NCBI RefSeq assembly: GCF_014873755.1
Contig: NZ_JADBEG010000001.1
Span: 994,501 to 1,058,500, forward strand
DNA length: 64,000 nt
From: Amycolatopsis lexingtonensis
Lineage (GTDB): Bacteria > Actinomycetota > Actinomycetes > Mycobacteriales > Pseudonocardiaceae
Direction: 5' to 3'
Shown: positions 26,117 through 33,248 of the stretch, in pieces
How positions within the stretch are numbered: the stretch's first letter is position 1
Layout of the letters: each line of letters begins with the position of its first letter
Position numbers and translations under genes: made by a program
Notes under the pieces: generated by a model
Told to the model about the DNA's origin: nothing
The model's input: only the letters and a program-made list of their open reading frames with translations
Databases searched by the model: none

Positions 26117-26421
26117 CGGTCGATCCTCCCGAAGCTGCTGTCGAGTGCCTTCAAAAAGGCGTCGCGGGCCCCGGAATCGGTGCTGTGATAGCTCTTCACG
26201 GCTATCCGGATGCTTTCGACCAGGTTGTCGACCTGCTGCTTCGCGGCGTCGAGGTCGTCCTTGCGCGTCGCCAGCCAGACGTCGTAGTCCCCGGCGAAGC
26301 CGGCCGCGCGCGCTGTGGCCCCGACATTCGGCGATCCGCCGATGGAGAGCGCCGGCGCCGTCCCCGCACTCAGCTTGGCCGCCGCGGCGTTGATGTCCGC
26401 GACGTCGACCTCGAAACCCAC
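26113..26421 (-). CDS. Small ESX/WXG100-like partner protein
   Basis: 102 residues from GTG 26421; GAGGAG is 5 nt upstream. An all-helical small acidic protein with the turn region GFAGDYDVWLATRKDDLDAA between two helices, matching the length and shape of WXG100 proteins although no strict W-x-G is present. Its stop overlaps the GTG of the DUF4474 gene. ESX-type effectors are usually encoded with such a partner and exported as a dimer, which is the likely role here. Confidence 0.68.
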   Translation of the reverse strand: MGFEVDVADINAAAAKLSAGTAPALSIGGSPNVGATARAAGFAGDYDVWLATRKDDLDAAKQQVDNLVESIRIAVKSYHSTDSGARDAFLKALDSSFGRIDR

Positions 26422-26504
26422 GGCAACTCCTCTCCGCCGTCCGAGTGACAGGTCTCGGCGGCAATGTAACAGTTTGCCGCAGGTCGGAGCCCAAGGTGCT
26501 GTTT

Positions 26505-27086
26505 TCAGTCCCCGGTCAGTGGCCAAAACCGGACACGGACCGTCAGCCGCAGTCGGTGCGGATCGTGGCCGCGCACTGGTCGAACAGCGCGCCTCGACGT
26601 CGATCCGGTCGTCGCAGGCGACCCACGTCTCCAGGGCCGCGTCCGCGCACGCGGGTCGCGGTCCGGTTCGCCGATCCCCATCCTCGCCTCGATGATCGGC
26701 AGCACCGCGTCCTGCAGGCGCAGCCGCTTCTCGATGAAGCGAGCTCGCAGGGACGCGGTACCGAGGATCACGCGCATCCGCTCCTGCCGGGCGGGCGCCA
26801 GAACGGCCAGGAAACCCGCGCGCAACGCGGTCCAGGCGGGCACATCGGCCGGCTGGCTCTCGACGATCTCCGTCAAGACGGCGGCGAACGTGTCTTCGCC
26901 GCCGCCGATGAGGTCTTCCTTGGTGCCGAAGTACCGGAACAGCGTCCGTTGCGAAACCCCGGCCTCGCGGGCGATCTGCGCGATCGTCGTCTGCTCGAAG
27001 CCCTGCTCGGTGAACAGCCGCAGCGCGGTGTCGCTGATCTCCTGCCCGATCATCAGCCGCGACCGTTCGCGCAGCGTGAGCGGCAT
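26505..27086 (-). pseudogene. TetR family regulator with frameshifted C-terminus
   Basis: The N-terminal part is a good TetR domain ([20 protein letters not shown], then [19 protein letters not shown]). From about 26670 downward the frame loses protein character. The expected ending can be recovered only by switching frame twice: first to [19 protein letters not shown], then to [14 protein letters not shown] with a stop at 26543-26545. Two indels within about 80 bp explain this. As the sequence stands, translation ends at 26505 with an Arg-rich tail. The protein may still bind DNA, but it lacks its native C-terminal helix. Confidence 0.62.
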
Positions 27087-27206
27087 CCACCGCGCCGGTG
27101 GTCTGTCCCTGGACTTTGCCCGCTTCCGTCTGGACGACGAGCGAGTGCACGCGGCGGTCACCGTCAACGCGACCGCGGCGCCCAGCCACTTGAGTCTTTT
27201 CCGCAC
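27087..27206 (-). pseudogene. Remnant of a lipoprotein carboxylesterase (5' end only)
   Basis: GTG 27206 after GGGAGG opens a lipoprotein signal peptide ([20 protein letters not shown]). After a +1 shift the frame continues as [19 protein letters not shown], which closely matches the start of type B carboxylesterases (typically V-x-T-E-x-G-x-V-x-G). The sequence then runs straight into the TetR start codon at 27086. Everything downstream in the esterase is missing. A deletion has joined the esterase 5' end to the TetR gene, and a separate indel broke its frame. Confidence 0.6.
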
Positions 27207-27310
27207 CGATCCTCCCGAAACTGAGTGGGTGTCGGTGCAGCTTGAAGTGCCAGGGCTCACCAGGTGACGGCCGTGGTCCGATCACTGGACCGCAGTACGC
27301 CGGCCGTTGG

Positions 27311-28051
27311 TCAGGTGAGAGTTCGCAGCCACTCACGCAGCAGGGCGGCCTCGGCAGGGCTGAAGCCGGCGTCGACGACGGGGTCGGCGCTGCCGCCGTC
27401 GCCGAGTGCGGCCAGCAGCGCCAGGGACCGTTCGGCGATGGTCGTTCGGACGTCGGTAGCCGGTTCGGTGCTGATGATCGAGTCGATGACCGTGTCGCGC
27501 AGGGCGGTGAGCGGGCCCGGGTCGCGCTCGCCGTCGGGCTGCGCGAGCAGCAGCAGCACGGCGCCGGTGGTCGAAGCCTCGATGGCCCGGGCGGCCGACT
27601 CGACCGGAACGCGAAGCCGGCCCTGCTCCCGGGCGCGCTCGAGCAGCCGGCGCAGGATCTGGCCGTTCTCCTGGGCCGCGGCCGGGCGGCGGCCGGGGCG
27701 CAGGTTGCCGTACATCAGGGCGTAGAACTCGGGGTTGCGCAGTCCGAACTCGACGTGGATGTTCCAGCCGCGACGGATGTCGTCGATGGCGTTCTCGCTG
27801 GGTTCCAGCGCCCGCTTCTCGACCAAATAGCTTTCGAATCCGTAACTCGCCAGGGCGTCGAGCAGGCCGTCCTTGTCCCCGAACAAGCGGTACAACGCGG
27901 GTGTCTGCACCCCGGCGGCGGTCGCGACCGCCCGCGTCGAGATGCCTGCCGGACCGTGCTCGGTCAGCAGTCCGGCCGCCGCCCTCAGGATCGCCTGCTG
28001 CTGGTCGCTTCGTTCGGCCCCGGTCTCGGGCGTGGCAAGCTCGCTGCGCAT
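27311..28051 (-). CDS. TetR family transcriptional regulator
   Basis: 246 residues from ATG 28051. The helix-turn-helix lies at about residues 15-62 (AILRAAAGLLTEHGPAGIST, then GVQTPALYRLFGDKDGLL). The effector domain is longer than usual for TetR. It is divergent from the flavodoxin-like gene with 98 bp between starts, and probably represses that gene and itself. Confidence 0.88.
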   Translation of the reverse strand: MRSELATPETGAERSDQQQAILRAAAGLLTEHGPAGISTRAVATAAGVQTPALYRLFGDKDGLLDALASYGFESYLVEKRALEPSENAIDDIRRGWNIHVEFGLRNPEFYALMYGNLRPGRRPAAAQENGQILRRLLERAREQGRLRVPVESAARAIEASTTGAVLLLLAQPDGERDPGPLTALRDTVIDSIISTEPATDVRTTIAERSLALLAALGDGGSADPVVDAGFSPAEAALLREWLRTLT

Positions 28052-28149
28052 ATTTCGATGATAACAAGAACCGGGTGACGTTGACACTGACACTGATACG
28101 CGTTTAGCGTTGACGTTGTCACCGAAGCGCCTCGAGATCGGAACAAGTC
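28052..28149. promoter_or_regulatory. Divergent promoter/operator region of TetR and flavoprotein genes
   Basis: This 98-bp gap is AT-richer than its surroundings. It holds GTGAC (28075-28079) and GTCAC (28118-28122) as outer inverted elements, TGACAC repeated in tandem at 28082-28093, and two GTTGAC hexamers at 28080 and 28109. TTGACA at 28081 could be a -35 element for the flavoprotein gene, though the matching -10 is poor. A TetR operator here is likely but not cleanly defined. Confidence 0.4.
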
Positions 28150-28743
28150 ATGTCCACCATCACTGTCGGCATCGCCTACACCTCCGGCTACGGACACACC
28201 CGCGAACTGGCCAACGCCGCCGCCCAGGGAGCCGGATCGGTACCCGGCACAGTCGCCGAGACGATCGACGTCGCCGCCATGACCGACGACGGCTGGCCCA
28301 CCCTCGACCGCTGCGACGCGATCATCTTCGGCAGCCCGACCTACATGGGCAGCGCTTCCGGCGCCTTCCACGCCTTCGCCGAAGCGACCTCCGCCCGGTG
28401 GATGACTCGTGCCTGGCAAGACAAGATCGCGGCCGGGTTCACCAACTCCGGCTCGATGAGCGGCGACAAGCTGCACACCCTGCAGTACTTCTCGATGCTC
28501 GCCGCCCAGCACGGCATGCACTGGATCAGCCTCGGCCTGCTGCCCGGCTGGAACACCACCACCGCCAGCGAGCACGACCATAACCGGCTCGGGTTCTACC
28601 TCGGGGCCGGCGCCCAGACCTGGAACGACCAAGGCCCCGAGGCCGTCCACGACGCCGACCTCTCCACCGCCCGCTACCTCGGGCAGCGAGTGGCTACGCA
28701 CACCCGCCGGTTCGTGGCCACCTCCGAGGTCGCCAGACTTTGA
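28150..28743 (+). CDS. Flavodoxin-like / NAD(P)H:quinone oxidoreductase (WrbA-like)
   Basis: 197 residues. The FMN phosphate-binding loop is at the N-terminus (GIAYTSGYGHTRELA), with the flavodoxin second loop FGSPTYMGSASGAFHAFAEA and FTNSGSMSGDKLHTLQYFS, as in WrbA-type quinone reductases. The enzyme would carry FMN and reduce quinones by two electrons, limiting redox cycling. Its control by the divergent TetR fits a quinone or xenobiotic response. Confidence 0.87.
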   Translation: MSTITVGIAYTSGYGHTRELANAAAQGAGSVPGTVAETIDVAAMTDDGWPTLDRCDAIIFGSPTYMGSASGAFHAFAEATSARWMTRAWQDKIAAGFTNSGSMSGDKLHTLQYFSMLAAQHGMHWISLGLLPGWNTTTASEHDHNRLGFYLGAGAQTWNDQGPEAVHDADLSTARYLGQRVATHTRRFVATSEVARL

Positions 28744-28830
28744 TGAGTATGTCGTGTCGGATTCCCGGGGGCTTGTTCGTGGAAGATACGAACTCGGCAC
28801 CGGGCCGGGGCGCAGGGGAAGGGCTTCACC

Positions 28831-29658
28831 ATGGTGGGTCACCAGGCACGCGAGAACCGGCCGTTGCGGTTCGGAGTCGTCGCGCCGATCATGACGGACA
28901 TGCCGACCTGGCGCGATCGGCTACGGGGTCTGGCCGACAGCGGCTACTCGACGATCTTGATGCCCGATGTGCCGCAGTGGCAGCCGGCACCGGGCCCGGC
29001 GCTCGCCGTGGCGGCGACCATCACCGGCCTGCGCGTCGGCACCTGGGTGTACGCGTCTCCGGTCCGCCCGGCGTGGATCACGGCGTGGGAGGCGCACTCG
29101 CTGTCCGTGCTCACCGACGGCCGGTTCGAGATGGGCATCGGCACCGGCCGGCCGGGGATCGCCGACCAGCTCCGTGAACTGGGGCTGCCGGCCACCCCGG
29201 TCGGCCGGCGGGCGAGCCAGGTGCGCGAGGTCGTCGCGGCCCTGCGCGACCTCGACGGCCCGGACCGGCGCACCCCGGTGGTCATGGCCGTGGGCGGTGC
29301 GAAGTCGCAAGCGCTCGCCGCGGAATTGGCCGACACGGTGACCTTCGTGATGCCGCAGATCGAGACGCGGGCCGAGACGAGGCAACGGGTGGAACGCTTC
29401 GACAACCGCCGCGGTGCGGAACTGGCGTTGCACGTGCCGGTGGTCGGCGAATCGGTCGCCGCGTTCATGGCCGGACCGGACACCGACCCCGCCGCAGTCC
29501 GAGCCGCGGACTCGCTGGCGTTCCTGCCCGATGATCCGGCTGCCGCCGCTGAAGAGATCCAGCGGCGGCGCGAGGAGTTCGGTTTCTCCTACTTCGTGTT
29601 CGGCGTCGACGTCGCCGGTGCCCTCGCGCCGGTCGTTGCCGAGCTCGCCGGACGGTAG
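28831..29658 (+). CDS. LLM-class F420/FMN-dependent oxidoreductase (luciferase-like)
   Basis: 275 residues with a TIM-barrel luciferase-like pattern: LRFGVVAPIMTDMPTWRDRL at the first strand, TGLRVGTWVYASPVRPAWI, and GRFEMGIGTGRPGIADQL, a typical flavin/F420-binding segment. It is slightly shorter than usual family members. GGGAAGGG lies 7 nt before ATG 28831. In actinomycetes many such enzymes use F420H2. It probably extends the operon begun by the flavodoxin-like gene (87-bp gap). Confidence 0.85.
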   Translation: MVGHQARENRPLRFGVVAPIMTDMPTWRDRLRGLADSGYSTILMPDVPQWQPAPGPALAVAATITGLRVGTWVYASPVRPAWITAWEAHSLSVLTDGRFEMGIGTGRPGIADQLRELGLPATPVGRRASQVREVVAALRDLDGPDRRTPVVMAVGGAKSQALAAELADTVTFVMPQIETRAETRQRVERFDNRRGAELALHVPVVGESVAAFMAGPDTDPAAVRAADSLAFLPDDPAAAAEEIQRRREEFGFSYFVFGVDVAGALAPVVAELAGR

Positions 29659-29670
29659 CCGCGAACGGCA

Positions 29671-30129
29671 TCACGTCACGAATTTGATCGATTCGTCGAG
29701 GAATTTCGCCTGGTACAGGTCCCCTTGCTGCCCGTTGGCGGTGAACAGGTCCGAGGTGCTCAGGTAGTTGATGTTGGTGAACACCCTGACGTTGTGGCCC
29801 GTGCGGTTTCGCGCCGACCTGGCGTTTTGCCAGACGCACAGGCCGCTGCCGGTTCCGCTTCCCCGGAACTCGTAGCACGTCGGCTGGGTCGGACCGAGAT
29901 TGGGGATGTTGCCGACGGCGAAGTCGGACACCGCCCCGCCGGATACGCCCACCGGGTAGTAGAACAGGCAGAACTCTCCGTCGTCGCAGTGGCCGTCCCG
30001 TGCACCGGTCGCGTGGGCTGTACCGGCCAGGGGTATCGCCAGCCCGACCACGGCGCCGACGACGGCCATCCGCCTGGCCACGCGTCTGCTTGCCGCGGCA
30101 ATGCCGGACTTCCTGATCAATGATCGCAT
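29671..30129 (-). CDS. Secreted peptidase inhibitor family I36-like protein
   Basis: 152 residues with an Arg-rich, hydrophobic signal peptide ending near residue 41 (AHA). The mature part opens with HCDDGEFCLFYYP, then CYEFRGSGTGSGLCVWQNAR and FTNINYLSTSDLF. This is the beta/gamma-crystallin-like layout of Streptomyces SMPI-type (I36) inhibitors. Four cysteines could form two disulfides. Many homologues are secreted proteins of unknown function, so protease inhibition is not certain. Confidence 0.8.
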   Translation of the reverse strand: MRSLIRKSGIAAASRRVARRMAVVGAVVGLAIPLAGTAHATGARDGHCDDGEFCLFYYPVGVSGGAVSDFAVGNIPNLGPTQPTCYEFRGSGTGSGLCVWQNARSARNRTGHNVRVFTNINYLSTSDLFTANGQQGDLYQAKFLDESIKFVT

Positions 30130-30267
30130 CCTGCCTCCTCCTTCGGACCCGCGGCAGTCAAGCCGCGTGGTCGACCATCCACACCACGGCCGGCGTGCCG
30201 GGGCCGTTTAGCCGCGGACTCCGCGATCACTCGGATGGTCGAATCCGTTGGAAGACCAACACGCCCG

Positions 30268-30879
30268 TCACAGCTTCTTGAGCCGCCGCCGGTTGACCGT
30301 CAGCACCTCGTCCGACAGGTCCGGGGCGGCGTCGGCGATCGCGCGGGAGAGGAGCATCGCGCCGACCATCTGGCTGAACAGCGCCACCGCGCGCTCGCGG
30401 GCTTCGGCGGGGGTGAGTTCGGCGCCGGACTGGCGGGCGCGGTCGAGCAGCATGTCGGTGATGGCGGCGAAATAACCGTCGAGCCCGCGCCGGTACTCGG
30501 CCTGGGCGGCGGCGCCGTGGCGGCCGGCGTCGGAGACGAGGGCGGCCGAGGCGCAGCCGATCTCGGGGTGGTCGCGGTGCTCGGCGTCGAGGTACCCGTC
30601 GACCATGTCGTGCAGGGCCGCGCGCGCCGAGCGGGGGTGCGCTTCGCGGATCGCGTCGAGCGCCTCGAGCGAGTCGGTGAAGCCCTGGTGGAGGACTTCG
30701 AGAGCGAGGTCGTCCTTCGAGGCGAAGTGGTTGTAGAACCCGCCGTGCGTCATGCCGGCCGACTTCATCAGCTCCTCGATGCCGATGCCGTCGATGCCGC
30801 GCAGCCGAAAGCCCGCACCGGCCGCGTTGACGATCTTCTCGTGGTTGAGCCGCTTCTGCTCTTGCGTGATACGGGGCAC
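30268..30879 (-). CDS. TetR family transcriptional regulator
   Basis: 203 residues. The helix-turn-helix is at about 14-60 (HEKIVNAAGAGFRLRGIDGI, then GMTHGGFYNHFASKDDLAL). The C-terminal part resembles redox/electrophile-responsive TetR proteins (EIGCASAALVSDAGRHG), with one Cys in the ligand region. It is divergent from the F420-type gene cluster and flanked by dyads on the promoter side, so it likely represses that cluster. Confidence 0.88.
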   Translation of the reverse strand: MPRITQEQKRLNHEKIVNAAGAGFRLRGIDGIGIEELMKSAGMTHGGFYNHFASKDDLALEVLHQGFTDSLEALDAIREAHPRSARAALHDMVDGYLDAEHRDHPEIGCASAALVSDAGRHGAAAQAEYRRGLDGYFAAITDMLLDRARQSGAELTPAEARERAVALFSQMVGAMLLSRAIADAAPDLSDEVLTVNRRRLKKL

Positions 30880-30911
30880 GTCGACGACCTTCCAGGCGAG
30901 CTACCGCTTCC

Positions 30912-31008
30912 GATGATACTCATCATCAAACGGAGTGTCCACGGAGGAGCCTGGCTTGACAGTTAATGATGATGACCGCAATCATAAATTATGATGACGG
31001 ACGTCATC
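30912..31008. promoter_or_regulatory. Operator dyads and promoter between TetR and the F420-type cluster
   Basis: One dyad is GATGAT-N4-ATCATC at 30912-30927, near the TetR start. A second is GATGACG-GA-CGTCATC at 30993-31008, just before the ATG at 31028. TTGACA at 30956-30961 is a good -35, with AATCAT (30980-30985) as an 18-bp-spaced -10 candidate. The placement suits repression of both directions by the TetR protein. Confidence 0.55.
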
Positions 31009-31027
31009 GAAGACTGAGAGGACGGTC

Positions 31028-31624
31028 ATGGACTTCGCAACCATCGGCGCCGGGACGGTCGCGCAGGCGATCGCCGGGCACCTCGTGGCGGCCGGTCACA
31101 AGGTGACACTCAGCAACAGCCGCGGCCCGGACACGCTCCAGGACGTCGTGACCCGGCTGGGGCCGCTCGCGAGCGCGGGCACACCTGCGGAAGCGGCCGC
31201 CGCCGACATGGTCTTTCTCACCGTGAGGTGGCCCCAAGTCGGTGACGCGCTGGCCGGGCTGCCCGAGTGGGACGGCCGCATCCTGGTCGACACCACCAAC
31301 AACCTGGACTCGATGCGGCCGTCCGTCGCCGATCTCGGGGTGGAGACGGCGAGCGAGTTCGTCGCCGAGCGGGCGCCGGGCGCGCGCGTGGTCAAGGCCT
31401 TCAACACCCTCTTCGCGCAGTACATCGCCGCCGATCCCCGGCACGCGGACGGGCGGCAGCTGCTGTTCTACGCCGGTGACGACGAGGCCGCCAAGGCGGA
31501 TTTCCGCGCCGTCGCCGACGCCCTCGGATTCGCGCCGGTCGACGCCGGAACGCTGCGCGAGGGTGGCCGCCTGATGCAGGTCGGCGGCCCGCTTTCGGCG
31601 CTGCACGCCCTGAAGCAGGACTGA
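31028..31624 (+). CDS. NADPH-dependent F420 reductase-like oxidoreductase
   Basis: 198 residues with the NADP-binding N-terminus FATIGAGTVAQAIAGHLVAA and a following VTLSNSRG, in which Ser/Asn-Arg selects NADP. It also has VVKAFNTLFAQYIAADPRHA, a segment seen in F420-dependent NADP reductase relatives (NPD family). It probably interconverts NADPH and F420H2 or reduces a related substrate in the cytoplasm. It heads a three-gene unit with a quinone reductase and a deazaflavin-dependent protein. Confidence 0.83.
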   Translation: MDFATIGAGTVAQAIAGHLVAAGHKVTLSNSRGPDTLQDVVTRLGPLASAGTPAEAAAADMVFLTVRWPQVGDALAGLPEWDGRILVDTTNNLDSMRPSVADLGVETASEFVAERAPGARVVKAFNTLFAQYIAADPRHADGRQLLFYAGDDEAAKADFRAVADALGFAPVDAGTLREGGRLMQVGGPLSALHALKQD

Positions 31625-31628
31625 GGCC

Positions 31629-32630
31629 GTGAAAGCGTTGGCCTACGAGAGGGCGCACGCGCTCGATGCGTTCGCCATCGAGCTGACCGAAGTCGCCGAA
31701 CCCCGGCCACGGGACGGTGACCTGCTGGTCGAAGTCCGTGCGATCGGCATCAACCCCGGCGAAGCCGCGATCCGGCGGACGCGCGGCGCCGAGCCCGGCG
31801 GGCGGGTCGTCCTCGGCTGGGAATTCGCCGGGGTCGTCGCCGCGGCCGGGCCCGCGGCCACCGGATTCGCGGCCGGGGACCGGGTGCTCGGCACCGGTGA
31901 CTTCACCCGCGACGGCAGCTGGGCCGAGCGCGTCGCGGTCGACCACCGGGTGGTGGCCAAGATCCCGGACGGGCTCGCGTTCACCGACGCCGCATCGCTG
32001 CCCATCGGTGTCCTCACGGCCTGGGAATCGCTGTTTCGCGACCAGGACGCGCTGCCGCCCGGTGTCGGCCGCGTGCTCGTCGTCGGCGGTGCCGGCGGCG
32101 TCGGGTCGATGGCCACGCAACTGCTCAAGGCCACGACACCGGCATTCGTGATCGGCACGGCCTCGCGGCCCGAGTCGCGGAAGTGGGTGACGGCGATGGG
32201 TGCCGACCTGGTCGTCGACCACCGCGGCGACCTGGCCGGGCAGCTCCGCGCGGTGGGGATCGACCACGTCGACCTGGTGTTGTCGACCTCGGGCACCAGC
32301 GGCCGGCTGGGGGCGATCGCCGAGGTGCTGCGCCCCTTCGGGCACCTGGCCGCCATCGACCTCACCGGGCCCTTCGATGCGGGGGCCTTGACGGGCAAAT
32401 CGCTGTCACTGCACAGCGAGATGGTGTTCAGCAAGATCGTGGCCGGCGGCGACGTCGGCAGCCAGGGCCGGATCCTCGCCCGGGCGGCGGACGACGTCGC
32501 GGCGGGCCGGCTCCGCCCGATCGCCACCACCGTTCTCGAGGGCCTGACCGCCGAAAACATGAAGTCGGCGCACGCCCTCGCCGAAAGCGGCCGGACCATC
32601 GGAAAGACCGTGATCCGGGTAACCGGCTGA
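31629..32630 (+). CDS. Zinc-free quinone oxidoreductase (MDR family)
   Basis: 333 residues beginning at GTG 31629, four bases after the previous stop. It has the MDR GroES-like domain (GINPGEAAIRRTRG, then LGWEFAGVVAAAGP) and a Rossmann domain with VLVVGGAGGVGSMATQLLKA. No zinc-binding Cys/His set is present, so it belongs to the quinone reductase branch. It likely reduces quinones or enones with NADPH as part of the TetR-controlled cluster. Confidence 0.87.
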   Translation: MKALAYERAHALDAFAIELTEVAEPRPRDGDLLVEVRAIGINPGEAAIRRTRGAEPGGRVVLGWEFAGVVAAAGPAATGFAAGDRVLGTGDFTRDGSWAERVAVDHRVVAKIPDGLAFTDAASLPIGVLTAWESLFRDQDALPPGVGRVLVVGGAGGVGSMATQLLKATTPAFVIGTASRPESRKWVTAMGADLVVDHRGDLAGQLRAVGIDHVDLVLSTSGTSGRLGAIAEVLRPFGHLAAIDLTGPFDAGALTGKSLSLHSEMVFSKIVAGGDVGSQGRILARAADDVAAGRLRPIATTVLEGLTAENMKSAHALAESGRTIGKTVIRVTG

Positions 32631-32654
32631 AGGAAACGAAAGGATTTTCCTGAT

Positions 32655-33116
32655 ATGACAACGGATCTGCTCGACGGCGAATACGTCCCCAGTGCCGACG
32701 CGACGACCCGCGGCCAGGTCGAGCTCTACGAGCGCACCGACGGCCGCGAAGGCGCGACGATGGGGGGTGGTCCGGTGGTCGTGGTGACCATGCGTGGCGC
32801 CCGTTCGGGCAAGCTGCGCAAGGTCGCCCTGATGCGCATCGAGCGTGACGGCGTCTACGCCATCGGCGCGGCGGCCGGCGGCCAGGCTCGCAATCCCGGC
32901 TGGTTCCACAACCTCGTGGCGCACCCGACGGTGCAGCTGCAGGACGGCCCGGACCGCCGGCTGATGACCGCGCGGGTGGCCGAGGGCGCGGAGCGGGAGA
33001 GCTGGCTGGCCTACGCCGAGGAGCTCTACCCGTTTTTCGCCGGCCTTCGCGCCCGGGCCGTCGAGACCGGCAACCGGGCGGTGCCGTTGTTCCTGCTCGA
33101 ACCCGCCGAGAGCTGA
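32655..33116 (+). CDS. Deazaflavin (F420)-dependent nitroreductase-like protein
   Basis: 153 residues with the DUF385/Ddn-family split-barrel pattern: VVVVTMRGARSGKLRKVALM, then GGQARNPGWFHNLVAHPTVQ. In mycobacteria, Ddn and relatives use F420H2 to reduce quinones and nitro compounds. Its place in an operon with an F420-reductase-like enzyme and a quinone reductase supports a quinone-detoxifying role. Confidence 0.87.
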   Translation: MTTDLLDGEYVPSADATTRGQVELYERTDGREGATMGGGPVVVVTMRGARSGKLRKVALMRIERDGVYAIGAAAGGQARNPGWFHNLVAHPTVQLQDGPDRRLMTARVAEGAERESWLAYAEELYPFFAGLRARAVETGNRAVPLFLLEPAES

Positions 33117-33140
33117 CCATTCGTTTATTTTCGCGGCAGT

Positions 33141-33169
33141 AGCCGGAAATGAAACTTTCATTTCCGGCT
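33141..33169. promoter_or_regulatory. 29-bp near-perfect palindrome with GAAACTTTC core upstream of GH95 gene
   Basis: Positions 33141-33154 and 33156-33169 are perfect 14-bp reverse complements around a single central C. The core GAAA-C-TTTC matches the GAAA-N-TTTC element that precedes many glycosidase and xylanase genes in Streptomyces. With a 1-nt spacer it cannot be a terminator hairpin. It is therefore a probable operator for a sugar-responsive repressor acting on the GH95 gene 80 bp downstream. Confidence 0.65.
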
Positions 33170-33189
33170 GGACGTCCGTCGGAAATCTA

Positions 33190-33215
33190 TGCTAAAACGC
33201 AAAAACCGTTTAGCA
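33190..33215. promoter_or_regulatory. TGCTAAA/TTTAGCA inverted repeat near the GH95 start
   Basis: Seven-base perfect arms (33190-33196 and 33209-33215) flank a 12-nt A-rich spacer. The element lies 34 bp before the GH95 ATG, where a repressor would overlap the promoter or transcript start. Base composition here is far more AT-rich than in the surroundings, fitting a promoter region. Confidence 0.5.
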
Positions 33216-33248
33216 GTACGCCGTCCAGCGCGCCCGAGGAGGACGACG

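Noticed and set aside
28831..33116. Part of a secondary-metabolite biosynthetic cluster
   Set aside because: LLM and F420 enzymes occur in such clusters, but no polyketide, peptide or terpene synthase and no tailoring set is present in the window.
33141..33169. Terminator for the deazaflavin gene ending at 33116
   Set aside because: The arms leave a single-base spacer, too small for an RNA loop without opening the stem, and the core matches a known operator type.
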